Positions 37,922 to 46,062 of a DNA stretch of 64,000 nucleotides are shown here, one piece after another (the stretch's first letter is position 1; every line of letters starts with the position of its first letter). The stretch lies in contig JANXNI010000083.1 of NCBI GenBank assembly GCA_025354165.1, forward strand, positions 1 to 64,000. The letters are read 5' to 3'. This DNA is from Burkholderiales bacterium. Lineage in GTDB: Bacteria > Pseudomonadota > Gammaproteobacteria > Burkholderiales > Casimicrobiaceae. A program made the position numbers and the translations under genes. A model generated the notes under the pieces. That model ran no database searches. It was not told the origin of the DNA and saw only the letters and a program-made list of their open reading frames with translations.

Positions 37922-38206
37922 GTGAAGTCACCGCCTAAAAAGACTGTCGCAAAGCCGTTGCAGATGCAACGAGATTCGACGCGCACCATCATCAGTTTGC
38001 CCAACCCGCAAAAGCAGTGGCTGGAAGACGTCGCCAAGCGCGAAGGTGTGGCGATGACGGCGGTGGTGCGTGATGCGGTAGCGCATTACCAGCAACATCT
38101 GACTGCGCCCGTGGATGATTTCGCCGCACTCGGCAGCCGATTGCAAGGTACATGGAAACGCGGTGACGGGCTGGCGTGGCAAACGCAAATGCGCGACGAG
38201 TGGTAG
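37922..38206 (+). CDS. Ribbon-helix-helix antitoxin-like protein
   Basis: A protein of up to 94 residues with a ribbon-helix-helix DNA-binding domain: the strand STRTIISLPNPQ, helix KQWLEDVAKREGVAM and helix TAVVRDAVAHYQQH (about residues 20-60). The tail LGSRLQGTWKRGDGLAWQTQMRDEW is of the kind that binds a PIN toxin. The start may be GTG 37922 or ATG 37964; neither has a good ribosome-binding site. The PIN gene that follows 9 bp later is truncated, so this antitoxin has probably lost its partner. Confidence 0.75.
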   Translation: MKSPPKKTVAKPLQMQRDSTRTIISLPNPQKQWLEDVAKREGVAMTAVVRDAVAHYQQHLTAPVDDFAALGSRLQGTWKRGDGLAWQTQMRDEW

Positions 38207-38215
38207 CTGTGAGCC

Positions 38216-38464
38216 GTGCGCTACGTTCCCGACACCGTCATCCTGATCGACTACTTAAACGCAATTCCCGCAGCGATCAAGTGGCTCAACGAACACCATG
38301 ACGACTGCGTACTAACGCCGATCACCCGCGCAGAAGTCCTCGCAGGAAGCGACGCGCAAATGATGGACATCACCAATCGCAGGCTCGACACTTTCGCGCA
38401 ATGCGACATCGATCACGCTGTAGCAAAAACTGCCGCAGCGTTGCGCAAATCGCTACACGCCTGA
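38216..38464 (+). pseudogene. Truncated PIN-domain (VapC-like) toxin
   Basis: An 82-residue frame from GTG 38216. It has the start of a PIN ribonuclease: the first acidic residue in VPDTVILIDYLN, the glutamate in ITRAEVLAGS and the AVAKTAAALRKSL segment. Complete PIN toxins are about 120-140 residues and go on to a further acidic residue in an LPDAxIAA-like motif, which is absent here: the frame stops right after RKSLHA. The sequence beyond it in another frame is part of an acetyltransferase. The toxin is therefore most likely inactive. Confidence 0.75.
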
Positions 38465-38475
38465 CAACCGAGAGA

Positions 38476-38670
38476 CTGGTGTGGACGGCGCAGCGATCCC
38501 GCGAGATTTTTTACGTCACAAACCCGGACAACGTCGCCAGTATCGAGATGCACAGAAAACTGGGCTTTCAGGAAATGATGCGTGAAACGTCCATCCCACC
38601 AATGCTTACCGGATTGACGCTATTTCGTCTGCGGTTCGAGGTTAGTACCGAACGTCGAAAGTTTAATTAG
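38476..38670 (+). pseudogene. C-terminal fragment of a GNAT acetyltransferase
   Basis: About 64 residues in a frame different from the PIN gene, containing EIFYVTNPDNVASIEMHRKLGFQEMMRETSI, which is the coenzyme-A-side C-terminal part of GNAT acetyltransferases (the NxxSxxMHxKLGF pattern). The N-terminal two thirds of such a gene are missing. It directly abuts the truncated PIN gene, which suggests that one deletion or rearrangement joined the two remnants. Confidence 0.7.
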
Positions 38671-38702
38671 CACGAATCACGCTGCAATTAACGCATACCG
38701 TG

Positions 38703-39578
38703 CTACCGCCAAAGCAACCCAATCACGCCCAAAACCATCAAACCGGCACCCAGCAATTTCTCTTTCAACTGCTCTTCCTTGAGCAAGCGCGCGCCGAACC
38801 CGGCTGCGAACAGCATCGATATTTCGCGCAGCGGCGCGACGTGGCTGATGGGTGCGGTTTGCATGGCGTAGAGCACGAGGATGTAGGCGAGCGGCGAGAT
38901 TGCGCCGATGCCGAGCGCGTACTTGCCGTTCTTGCGCCACTCTTTGCGCACTTCGTGGCGCTTGCGGACGAACATGGGCAGCATGAAGATCGTACGCAGA
39001 AAGTTTGAAAAGTAGTCGAGCAGCAGTGGCGAGAGCGCCAGAAATTTCACTGCGTAACCGTCGAGCGCGGTGTACACGGCGATGAACAAACCAGTGGTCA
39101 AGCCCCAGCGAATGCCTGCGCGAGATCGCTCCGACGGCTCGCTGAAAAGGCGCAAACCGCCCGCGAGCACAAAGATGCCAGCGACGATTGCGAGAATCCC
39201 CAAACCGGAAAACACATTCACCGCTTCGCCGAAAAACACAATGGCTACAACGCTCGACAGCAGCGGCCCGGTGCCTCGCGCGACGGGATACACGACGCCG
39301 TAGTCGGCCAGCTGATAGCCGCGTTGCAGCGACAACGAGTAGCCGATGTGCACGGCGGCAGAGACGGCCATGATGAGCCACTGCTTTAGCGTGATGTCCG
39401 CGACCAGGGACGGCGAATGCAACCACCAGATCAGCAGCAGCGGCGAATACAACACCATGACGACGGCGTTGCCAAGCAACACGAACGCCGCACCACCGCC
39501 CGACTTTTTCGCGAGCAGATTCCAGCTGGCGTGGAGCAGCGCGGCGAGCACGACGAGGAAGAACGTGGTGAGCGTCAC
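38703..39578 (-). CDS. EamA-family (DMT) transporter
   Basis: A 291-residue membrane protein with ten predicted helices and the two-fold EamA repeat. Its first half is ALLHASWNLLAKKSGGG to SGLGILAIVAGIFVLAGG, and the second runs from RWGLTTGLFIAVYTALDGYAVKF to LLGAGLMVLGVIGLLWR. Substrates in this superfamily are varied (amino acids, metabolites, nucleotide sugars) and cannot be deduced here. The gene is alone between the decayed toxin locus and a family A repeat. Confidence 0.9.
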   Translation of the reverse strand: MTLTTFFLVVLAALLHASWNLLAKKSGGGAAFVLLGNAVVMVLYSPLLLIWWLHSPSLVADITLKQWLIMAVSAAVHIGYSLSLQRGYQLADYGVVYPVARGTGPLLSSVVAIVFFGEAVNVFSGLGILAIVAGIFVLAGGLRLFSEPSERSRAGIRWGLTTGLFIAVYTALDGYAVKFLALSPLLLDYFSNFLRTIFMLPMFVRKRHEVRKEWRKNGKYALGIGAISPLAYILVLYAMQTAPISHVAPLREISMLFAAGFGARLLKEEQLKEKLLGAGLMVLGVIGLLWR

Positions 39579-39619
39579 GTGCTGGGGGGATTGAACGTCA
39601 TGGATGTGGCTGGAGGACT

Positions 39620-39739
39620 ATCAGCTTTTGTCTGAAACCACCATTTTACGCGGGCTACCTGCACATTTATGCCATTATCAACTATTGCACAAATGCGCTT
39701 TCAGCCCCAGTGCAATGGTCGTTTCATGCCAAAGCTGTT
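39620..39739. repeat. Family A 120-bp palindromic repeat, copy A5
   Basis: A 120 bp unit ending 7 bases past the transhydrogenase stop codon. The outer stem ATCAGCTTTTGTCTGAAACCACCATT pairs almost fully with AATGGTCGTTTCATGCCAAAGCTG, and its ACCATT/AATGGT block differs on both sides from that of copy A3 while still pairing. Inner arms are CGGGCT near 39651 and AGCCCC near 39703. Confidence 0.88.
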
Positions 39740-39746
39740 AGACGCG

Positions 39747-41081
39747 CTACCAATATTTCATCGCGCCTTTGAACAGTTCCGCGAGTGAAGATTTCGTCAC
39801 ATCGCGCGGTGCGTTTTTGATCACACGTTGCTGTGGGAATGCCCGCTCGGCAAGGCTTTCCGCGTCGGCGTCGGTGTAACCAACGGCGTTCAAACCATTC
39901 GGAAAATTCACGGCGCGCATCATTTCGATGAGTTTGCTGGCGACGATTTCACCGGCATCTTTTGCGTCCGCGCCGTGGGTGCTGGCACCGAGAAATTGCG
40001 CCGCTTCGAGATGGCGTTCCGGCGCAGCCTCGCCCGTGAAACGGTAGACGCTGGGCGCGTTGAGCACAACGCTCATGCCATGCGGCACCATCGGTTGTAC
40101 TTGTGGGTAGCCCTGCGGCGGTTTGAAGTCGCGCACGAGGCCGGAGACGGCGTAGCTCATGCCATGCGGCAAGTGGCAACCGGCATTGGAAAACGTCATG
40201 CCCGCGATCAGCGCGGAGTACATGATCGCGCCCTTCGCTTGCTGATCGCTCCGATCATTGACGGCCTTGACAAGGTTCTGACCGATGATGCGCAGCGATT
40301 CGCGTGCGCCCATGTCGCTCCACAAATTCGCGCCCTGATTCATCGGGCGTTTTGCACCGTCGTCGCCTTCATAGAGCTTCGGCTTGGCGCTGTGTGCCCT
40401 CGCCGTGTAGCTCTCCAGCGCATGCGACAACGCGTCGAAGCCGTTGGCGGCGATCACCGCGGGTGAGAGGGTGTGCGTCACGTCCGGGTCCACCAAAGCG
40501 CGTGAAGGCAGCATGTGGCGCGACAGGATGCCCGTTTTGCATTGCTGTTCGAGCAGATTGCAGATCGCGATGCCGGTGACCTCGCTTCCGGTGCCGCAGG
40601 TGGTCGGGCAAGCGATATGCGGTTTCAGCGGGCCGGGCACGGGTTTCCCAAGGCCAATCGGTGCATTGACATAAGCGAGTAATTCGTCGGGATACGTGGC
40701 GTACAAATTCGCGGCTTTGGCGGTGTCCATCACCGAACCGCCGCCGACCGAAACGAAGCCGTCGAATTTACCTTCTTGCGCAAACTTCGCAGCGGCCATG
40801 AACGAGTCACCGGTTGGCTCTACGGCACATTCCCAATAAATTTCCACGGTGCAGCCCGCCGCTTCGAGCGAACGCTTGACGGTCGCGACGTAGGGCAAAT
40901 CGCGAACAGTTTTGTCGGTAAACAGCCCGATGCGCTTCATGCCTAAAGCCCGCGCGTGCGAGCCCGCTTCGCGCAGGCATCCCGGCCCAAAGGTGAAGTG
41001 GTTGACCTCGACGGTGAAGGCGGCGTCGCCTTCATGACCTTGCAAGCCTTCCAGACCGTAGTAGCGGCAGCAGGTGTACAT
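39747..41081 (-). CDS. Hydroxyacid-oxoacid transhydrogenase-like iron alcohol dehydrogenase
   Basis: A 444-residue iron-containing (group III) dehydrogenase. It begins YTCCRYYGLEGLQGHEGD and contains FTFGPGCLREAGSHARALGMKRIGLFTDKTVRDLP, which are close to animal ADHFE1, the enzyme that oxidises 4-hydroxybutyrate while reducing 2-oxoglutarate. The NAD site GFVSVGGGSVMDTAKAANL and the metal-binding region NGFDALSHALESYTA and CHLPHGMSYAVSG with their Asp and His residues are visible. ATG 41081 overlaps the OsmC stop by one base (TGATG), so the two are co-translated. Confidence 0.85.
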   Translation of the reverse strand: MYTCCRYYGLEGLQGHEGDAAFTVEVNHFTFGPGCLREAGSHARALGMKRIGLFTDKTVRDLPYVATVKRSLEAAGCTVEIYWECAVEPTGDSFMAAAKFAQEGKFDGFVSVGGGSVMDTAKAANLYATYPDELLAYVNAPIGLGKPVPGPLKPHIACPTTCGTGSEVTGIAICNLLEQQCKTGILSRHMLPSRALVDPDVTHTLSPAVIAANGFDALSHALESYTARAHSAKPKLYEGDDGAKRPMNQGANLWSDMGARESLRIIGQNLVKAVNDRSDQQAKGAIMYSALIAGMTFSNAGCHLPHGMSYAVSGLVRDFKPPQGYPQVQPMVPHGMSVVLNAPSVYRFTGEAAPERHLEAAQFLGASTHGADAKDAGEIVASKLIEMMRAVNFPNGLNAVGYTDADAESLAERAFPQQRVIKNAPRDVTKSSLAELFKGAMKYW

Positions 41082-41557
41082 CAGCAATGTTCCGGTAGTT
41101 GGGGTTCGCAGCGAACTTCTGTCTTCACCGAATTGGCGATGAAGCATTCGGCGTGCGCCTTGTGATGCAAGGCGTGAATTTGCTCGACTGTGGGCAGTAG
41201 ATTGCCTGAAAAAACGACATAAGGTTTGAGCGTCACAACCGTCATGGCCATCTTGCCTTCAGCGTTGCGCGCCATGATGCCGGAGGCGTTGTCGACGTAA
41301 CTATCAACGCAAAATTTGCGAGCTGCCGCAATCGATAGAAACCAGAGCATGTGGCAACTGGAAAGCGATGCGACAAACATCTCCTCCGGATCGACGGCGC
41401 TCGCGTCGGACATCGGCAGCGGCACGACGCTGGGAGACGATGAGCCTGGCAACTCCGCGCCGCCGTCGAAACGCAAAGTATGTATGCGGCTATAGCGATT
41501 GCCGAGAAAGTCTTGCTCGCCCCGCTGCCATTCGATTTTTGCGGTGTATTCACTCAT
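41081..41557 (-). CDS. OsmC/Ohr-family peroxide-detoxifying protein
   Basis: A 158-residue OsmC-like protein with the family cysteine and neighbours: MFVASLSSCHMLWFLSIAA near residue 60 and HKAHAECFIANSV near 130, giving the pair of redox cysteines of Ohr/OsmC peroxidases. These enzymes reduce organic peroxides using a lipoyl or thiol donor. It lies 2 bp after the GMC oxidoreductase, whose reaction can yield H2O2 or reactive aldehydes. Confidence 0.88.
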   Translation of the reverse strand: MSEYTAKIEWQRGEQDFLGNRYSRIHTLRFDGGAELPGSSSPSVVPLPMSDASAVDPEEMFVASLSSCHMLWFLSIAAARKFCVDSYVDNASGIMARNAEGKMAMTVVTLKPYVVFSGNLLPTVEQIHALHHKAHAECFIANSVKTEVRCEPQLPEHC

Positions 41558-41559
41558 GC

Positions 41560-43173
41560 TTAGAGTGCGTCCGCCCTGATCATGTCGGCAGCTTTTTCCG
41601 CCATCATAACCACCGGTGAATTGGTGTTACCGGAGATGAGCGTGGGCATGACGGAACAGTCGATCACACGCAAACCGGTGACGCCACGTACGCGCAAGCG
41701 GGAATCGACGACACCCATCGGGTCGGTGTCCGGTGCCATCTTGCACGTCCCGCTCGGATGAAAAATCGTCGCGCCGTAGTTGCGTGCGAACTCCAGAATT
41801 TCGTCGTCGGTTTGCACGCTGGCGCTCGGTCGGTATTCCTCGCCGATCAGATCACTCATCGCTTTGGTACCTGCGAGCTTGCGCGCGAATCGAACCGATT
41901 CGACGGCGCAACGAACATCAGTTTCATGCGACAAATAGTTCGCGAACATCAGCGGTGCGGCGAGTGGATCAGCGGATTTGAGCGCTACGTGTCCACGCGA
42001 TTCGGGTCTGAGCTGACAGACCGAGAATGTACAACCACTCCACGGATGCGTACTTCCACCCGCCATTTCGGCCGACAGTGCGGCGAAGTGAAACTGGATA
42101 TCGGGCGTGCTGGATTCTGGCAACACTTTCGTAAACATGCCGCCGTGATTGATGCCGATGGCAAGCGGCCCAGCCCGGCGCGTGAGCCAGTCCCAGCCCA
42201 TCAAAAATTTGCGCCAGTTGCTCTTCAAATCATCGTTGATGGTGATCGGTTTTTTGACTTTGAACAGCAGGCGGAATTGCAAGTGATCCTGCAAGTTTTG
42301 ACCGACACCGGGAAGGTCGTGCAGCAGCGGAATACCGTGTTCGCGCAGGTGTTCGCGTGGGCCGATGCCGGAGAGCATCAGCAGTTGAGGGCTTTGCAGC
42401 GCACCCGCCGTGAGCAGCACTTCCTTGTTCGCACGCAGCGTTACAGTCTTCCCGTACTGCATGTATTCCACGCCAACAGCACGCGTGCCTTCGAACAGAA
42501 CTCGCGTGGCTCTTGCATTCACTTCCGTGCGCAGATTTTTGCGTTTCTGCGCGGGACGCAGGTAGGCGACAGCCGTTGAGCAACGCCAGCCGTGCTTGGT
42601 AAACAACTGGTAGTAACCAACGCCGGTCTGATCGCCGCTGTTGAAGTCCATCGTGCGTGGCACGCCGAGCTCTTCGCCGCCAGCGATGATGGCGTCCATC
42701 ACGGGATGCGGATCGGGAATCGAGGTGCCCCAGAGCGGCCCACCCTGGCCGTGGGTGCCGTTGGCGATCAAACGCTTGTCGCTGTTGTGCTCGCTCTTGA
42801 TGAAGTACGGCAGCACTTCTTTCCAGCTCCAGCCGTTGTTGCCCGCCGCGCTCCAGCGGTCATAGTCTGCGGACTGCCCACGGATGTAGATCAGCCCGTT
42901 GATCGACGACGATCCGCCAAGCCCGCGACCGCGCGGCCAGTAGACCTTGCGGCCGTGCATGTTCGGCTCAGGCTCCGTGTAGTAGCCGTAGTTGTAGACC
43001 GGGTGGAACATCGTTTTGGCGTAACCAATCGGGATGTGAATCCACAGGTAATTGTCTTTCGGGCCAGCTTCCAGCAAGCACACTGAATTGCGACCATCCT
43101 CGGACAACCGGTTCGCCAATACGCAGCCCGCCGTGCCTGCGCCTACGATGATGTAATCAACAGTCATGGGCAT
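41560..43173 (-). CDS. GMC-family FAD oxidoreductase (choline/alcohol dehydrogenase-like)
   Basis: A 537-residue flavoenzyme. The FAD-binding site VDYIIVGAGTAGCVLANRLSEDG is followed by the GMC signatures YWPRGRGLGGSSSINGLIYIRG (near residue 85) and LTAGALQSPQLLMLSGIGP (near 255). The catalytic His-Asn region is ATIFHPSGTCKMAPD (near 468) and the end is ISGNTNSPVVMMAEKAADMI. It oxidises an alcohol to an aldehyde with FAD; the alcohol is not known. The start is ATG 43173 or 43167. The GNAT gene is 3 bp upstream and osmC 2 bp downstream. Confidence 0.92.
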   Translation of the reverse strand: MPMTVDYIIVGAGTAGCVLANRLSEDGRNSVCLLEAGPKDNYLWIHIPIGYAKTMFHPVYNYGYYTEPEPNMHGRKVYWPRGRGLGGSSSINGLIYIRGQSADYDRWSAAGNNGWSWKEVLPYFIKSEHNSDKRLIANGTHGQGGPLWGTSIPDPHPVMDAIIAGGEELGVPRTMDFNSGDQTGVGYYQLFTKHGWRCSTAVAYLRPAQKRKNLRTEVNARATRVLFEGTRAVGVEYMQYGKTVTLRANKEVLLTAGALQSPQLLMLSGIGPREHLREHGIPLLHDLPGVGQNLQDHLQFRLLFKVKKPITINDDLKSNWRKFLMGWDWLTRRAGPLAIGINHGGMFTKVLPESSTPDIQFHFAALSAEMAGGSTHPWSGCTFSVCQLRPESRGHVALKSADPLAAPLMFANYLSHETDVRCAVESVRFARKLAGTKAMSDLIGEEYRPSASVQTDDEILEFARNYGATIFHPSGTCKMAPDTDPMGVVDSRLRVRGVTGLRVIDCSVMPTLISGNTNSPVVMMAEKAADMIRADAL

Positions 43174-43176
43174 CTT

Positions 43177-43716
43177 CTAGTTCAATTTCAAAGTCATAAA
43201 GAGCACGTCCGGCTCCGGATTGTGGGTGTACGGTTCGGCATCGACGAAACCGAGTGAGCGGTACAGCGCGATAGCGGCTGGCATACGCTTCTTCAAAGTG
43301 TCGAGCTTCATTTCTTTGTAGCCAGCGTCACGGGCAAATGCAATCGCTGTGCGCGCAAGTTCTCGCCCCAGCCCGGTGCCCTTAGCTTCTGGTTCGACCC
43401 ACAAGCGCTTCAATTCGCATGCCGAAACGGATTCACCCGCCGAAACGGACTCACCCGCCGAAACGGCGAGCGCGCGCACGGCAACGACGCCCACTGGCGT
43501 ATTTGTTGGCGCAGCCACGGGTGCAGATGATGAGTCCAGGGTCGCGAGCCACAATCCACCTTCAGGCGCACTGTATTTTCCGGGCAGCGCGGCTAACTCA
43601 TCTTCGAAATTCTGGAAACACAAATCGATCTCTGTCCAGCGCGCATAGTTACGCATGAGCGCCCGCGCATGCTCAATGTCCTGCGCTGATGTGGCGGGTC
43701 GAATGCGGGAAATCAT
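43177..43716 (-). CDS. GNAT-family N-acetyltransferase
   Basis: A 179-residue acetyltransferase. It has LKRLWVEPEAKGTGLGRELARTAIAFARDAGYKEMKLDTL, the acetyl-CoA-binding motif A (about 108-148), then MPAAIALYRSLGFVDAEPYTHNP. Between the N-terminal strands a run of 18 bp direct repeats encodes SAGESV twice with a third partial copy (about residues 86-100), extending the loop before the CoA site. The start overlaps the SPOR gene stop by 4 bp. The substrate is unknown. Confidence 0.88.
   Translation of the reverse strand: MISRIRPATSAQDIEHARALMRNYARWTEIDLCFQNFEDELAALPGKYSAPEGGLWLATLDSSSAPVAAPTNTPVGVVAVRALAVSAGESVSAGESVSACELKRLWVEPEAKGTGLGRELARTAIAFARDAGYKEMKLDTLKKRMPAAIALYRSLGFVDAEPYTHNPEPDVLFMTLKLN
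43421..43468. repeat. 18 bp tandem repeat inside the GNAT gene
   Basis: Units GCCGAAACGGATTCACCC at 43421 and GCCGAAACGGACTCACCC at 43439 are followed by a third, partial unit from 43457. The unit is a multiple of three and so adds GESVSA without a frameshift. It may have arisen by slippage and could vary between strains. Confidence 0.85.
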
Positions 43717-44375
43717 GCCTTGATGTCGGGACAGGCACCGGTCGTGATTGACGTGCCAGCAATCTCTGACTTGAGTTCTTCGAGCTTGCTGACCGTGGAC
43801 TGCGTGGGTTCCCGCAGCACCAGCGCTGTCATCGCCAGTGTCTGTTCGCGTAGGCGGTAGGTAGCCGTCTTCACGCCTTTGGCACGAATCGCGGCGAGGC
43901 GTTCATCCGCCTCTGCCTTCGTTCGAAACACGCCGAGCGAAATGGCGAAATTCCATTCACCGGACTCAAGCACGACATTGCCGCCGGTAACGTTGAGCCG
44001 CTTGAGATCGGCGAACGCACGATCAGCAGCAGGACGATTCGTTTTTGGCGGTATGTAGACCCAGTGTTCGGCCTGAACATCCACACGGCGCGACAGCAGC
44101 GTACGCCCCAGCACCAGAGGCTCCAGCAATTTGGTAGCACGCACGCGATCAGCTTCTGACAGCGGCCCCCATTCGGCGCAAGCCAGCGTAAGCTGCGCGA
44201 CTTTGGCGGGGCCAAGCTTCGACATCTGTTGCGCCGTCAACGACTTCACGGCATCGGCATTGATCGGTTTGTAGCGCTCGGCGCTGGCCTGCGCGTTCGC
44301 GTTCATGCCGTCGACGTACGCATAGCCGAACAATGCTGCGTTCGCGAGCAACAACAAAACGAGCAGCTTTTTCAT
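43713..44375 (-). CDS. SPOR-like domain protein, membrane anchored
   Basis: A 220-residue protein with one N-terminal helix (about 3-22, MKKLLVLLLLANAALFGYAY). The middle (about 105-190) has the SPOR pattern: HWVYIPPKTNRPAADRAFADLKRL, then GEWNFAISLGVFRTKAEADERLAAIRAKGVKTATY. SPOR domains bind denuded peptidoglycan at the division septum. Here it is a single-domain protein in the birA-coaX operon, overlapping coaX by 4 bp and GNAT by 4 bp. Confidence 0.78.
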   Translation of the reverse strand: MKKLLVLLLLANAALFGYAYVDGMNANAQASAERYKPINADAVKSLTAQQMSKLGPAKVAQLTLACAEWGPLSEADRVRATKLLEPLVLGRTLLSRRVDVQAEHWVYIPPKTNRPAADRAFADLKRLNVTGGNVVLESGEWNFAISLGVFRTKAEADERLAAIRAKGVKTATYRLREQTLAMTALVLREPTQSTVSKLEELKSEIAGTSITTGACPDIKA

Positions 44376-45139
44376 TCTCCAGACCCAGCAAAATCGACAC
44401 TTGATTTTGCCAGCAAGCGCACGCCCTCCAGCACCAGCGAATCGATCACGGTATTGCCATCGGCGAGATGTTGCAGCAGGCGATACGCGCTTCCCCCTGT
44501 GAGTACGATGCGCGGCGCCGGTACGACCCCGCGCTCTCGCAGGCGCTGGCTCAGCCGTTTATGGCCGTGTTCGATCGCTCCGACCATCGCATCAATCGCG
44601 CCGGTGGCAAGCGCGTCCCGGGTGTTGGTCGGCTGCGCTGTCCAGTCGCCAGCATCGACGGACAGCGCCGCTGTATTGCCTGCCAGACCACCCAGCATGG
44701 CGTGGTATCCCGCGACAATCGCGCCACCCAGATAATTGCCTCGTTCATCCAGTTGATCGACCGTCAACGCCGTGCCTGCACAAGCCACGACGCATGGGGC
44801 CAGCCCGCGATGCCACGCCGCAATCACCGCCGCCCAGCGATCCGTTCCAAGCCGCGCGGGGTCGTCGTAGCCATTCTTCACACCGCAAGCACTGGCGGTC
44901 GAAACAATCCAGTAAATGCGAATACCAAGCGCAGCAAACTGGCGTTCGACGCGTTCCTTCGACACGAGGTTAGCGACGTGACTGCCAACGACTTGTGTGG
45001 GTCTGTCAGTGTCGAGGCCCGCGCGCAGAACAAAATGTTCGATCTCCGCTACGAACATCGCTCCGCGCGTCACGATGCGATCACCGTTGAAGCCCGCCCA
45101 TTTCAGGCGTGTGTTGCCAATATCAAGAACCAAGAGCAC
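44372..45139 (-). CDS. coaX: Type III pantothenate kinase
   Basis: A 255-residue CoaX-type kinase, the first step of CoA synthesis. It has the phosphate-binding LVLDIGNTRLKWAGF (1-16), the ligand-binding LGTDRWAAVIAAWH (near 97) with the GxDR pattern, VACAGTALTVDQLD (near 118) and GGAIVAGYHAMLGGLAGNTAAL (near 138). It ends 4 bp into the SPOR gene and begins inside the birA 3' end (17 bp overlap). Along with coaBC in this window, it covers three CoA steps. Confidence 0.94.
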   Translation of the reverse strand: MLLVLDIGNTRLKWAGFNGDRIVTRGAMFVAEIEHFVLRAGLDTDRPTQVVGSHVANLVSKERVERQFAALGIRIYWIVSTASACGVKNGYDDPARLGTDRWAAVIAAWHRGLAPCVVACAGTALTVDQLDERGNYLGGAIVAGYHAMLGGLAGNTAALSVDAGDWTAQPTNTRDALATGAIDAMVGAIEHGHKRLSQRLRERGVVPAPRIVLTGGSAYRLLQHLADGNTVIDSLVLEGVRLLAKSSVDFAGSGE

Positions 45140-45872
45140 GTAGCGTTACCTCTCCAGAAACAAAAGTATGCAAACCCGCTTCGCTTTCTATCACCAAGGC
45201 TCCCTGGCCGGTAACGTCCACGATGCGGCCGCTGATCTGTTCGCCGTCGGGCAAGCGGGCGACAATCATTTTGTCAGCGTAGGCATGGGACATCCGCCAT
45301 TCGTCCCGGAATGCAGCAAAGCCCGATTTCGCGAATTGCATCATCGCGTCGTCAAGCGCAGTCAGCAGAAGCGTCACCACGTCGTCGCGAGAATGGCGAA
45401 CGCCTGCAACCTGATCCAGCCCAATCGGCTGCAGCGCACCGGTGGTTGGCGTGAGCTGAGGTGTGCGCAAATTCAGACCGACACCGATCACGGCGGTTCG
45501 CGTGGAAAACGGGCCAAGCACCGTTTCGATCAGAATGCCCGCGAGCTTGTGTGATTCGTCAATCAGCACGTCGTTCGGCCACTTCAGTTTCGCGCGACCA
45601 CCAAGATGCGCGGCGAGCCCACGACGAACGGCAACGCCCACGGCAAGGCTCAGGCCGTCCAGCCGCTGCGAGCGCTCAAACTCCCAGGCAACGCTCATCA
45701 GCACGGCGTCGCCCGCGTTCGCCTGCCATTGTCGACCGCGCTGACCGCGGCCGGCCGTCTGCACATCGGCAACCAAAACCTGACGGTGCACCGAGCGCCG
45801 CCCCGCACGCTGCAAGAGCTGGGTATTGGTGGAGTCAGTCCGGGCGACGAACTGGATTTTGAAGTCGGTCAT
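45123..45872 (-). CDS. birA: Biotin--[acetyl-CoA-carboxylase] ligase
   Basis: A 249-residue biotin protein ligase that loads biotin on AccB (also in this window). Motifs are TDSTNTQLLQ near residue 13, the biotin and ATP site TAGRGQRGRQWQA near 40, KLKWPNDVLIDESHKLAGILIE near 95 with the catalytic lysine, and VIGVGLNLRTP near 125. There is no N-terminal helix-turn-helix, so this is the group I enzyme that does not act as the biotin repressor. ATG 45872 is the start because the 14 residues before it do not fit the family. Confidence 0.95.
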   Translation of the reverse strand: MTDFKIQFVARTDSTNTQLLQRAGRRSVHRQVLVADVQTAGRGQRGRQWQANAGDAVLMSVAWEFERSQRLDGLSLAVGVAVRRGLAAHLGGRAKLKWPNDVLIDESHKLAGILIETVLGPFSTRTAVIGVGLNLRTPQLTPTTGALQPIGLDQVAGVRHSRDDVVTLLLTALDDAMMQFAKSGFAAFRDEWRMSHAYADKMIVARLPDGEQISGRIVDVTGQGALVIESEAGLHTFVSGEVTLRALGS

Positions 45873-45915
45873 GATCGTTTTTGCACAAAAATCTGCTGGC
45901 TCGTCAAGAAGCATT

Positions 45916-45990
45916 GGGGGATTACCCCCATTTACCCAAGTCTTATATAAGACCTACACTGCCGACATTCCCGACCGCAGAGTCGGTTTT
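45916..45990. promoter_or_regulatory. Control region upstream of the ligase-Liv operon
   Basis: Three palindromic elements are clustered here. GGGGG-ATTA-CCCCC is at 45916-45929. GTCTTATATAAGAC at 45940-45953 is an exact 14 bp palindrome, of the form bound by dimeric repressors. CCGAC-CGCAGA-GTCGG followed by TTTTG is at 45971-45990, a short attenuator-like hairpin. The ligase ribosome-binding site GAGGAGGATTGAGGAA is at 46045-46060. Confidence 0.55.
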
Positions 45991-46062
45991 GTTGATGAAC
46001 GTGTGTATATTGTGCAGTGCATGACTGTTAGATTCGCGTGGATCGAGGAGGATTGAGGAAAT

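Noticed and set aside
38401-38670. The downstream GNAT frame as an intact small gene
   Set aside because: Only the C-terminal third of the acetyltransferase fold is present, and the upstream residues of the frame read through antitoxin/toxin-locus DNA in the wrong frame.
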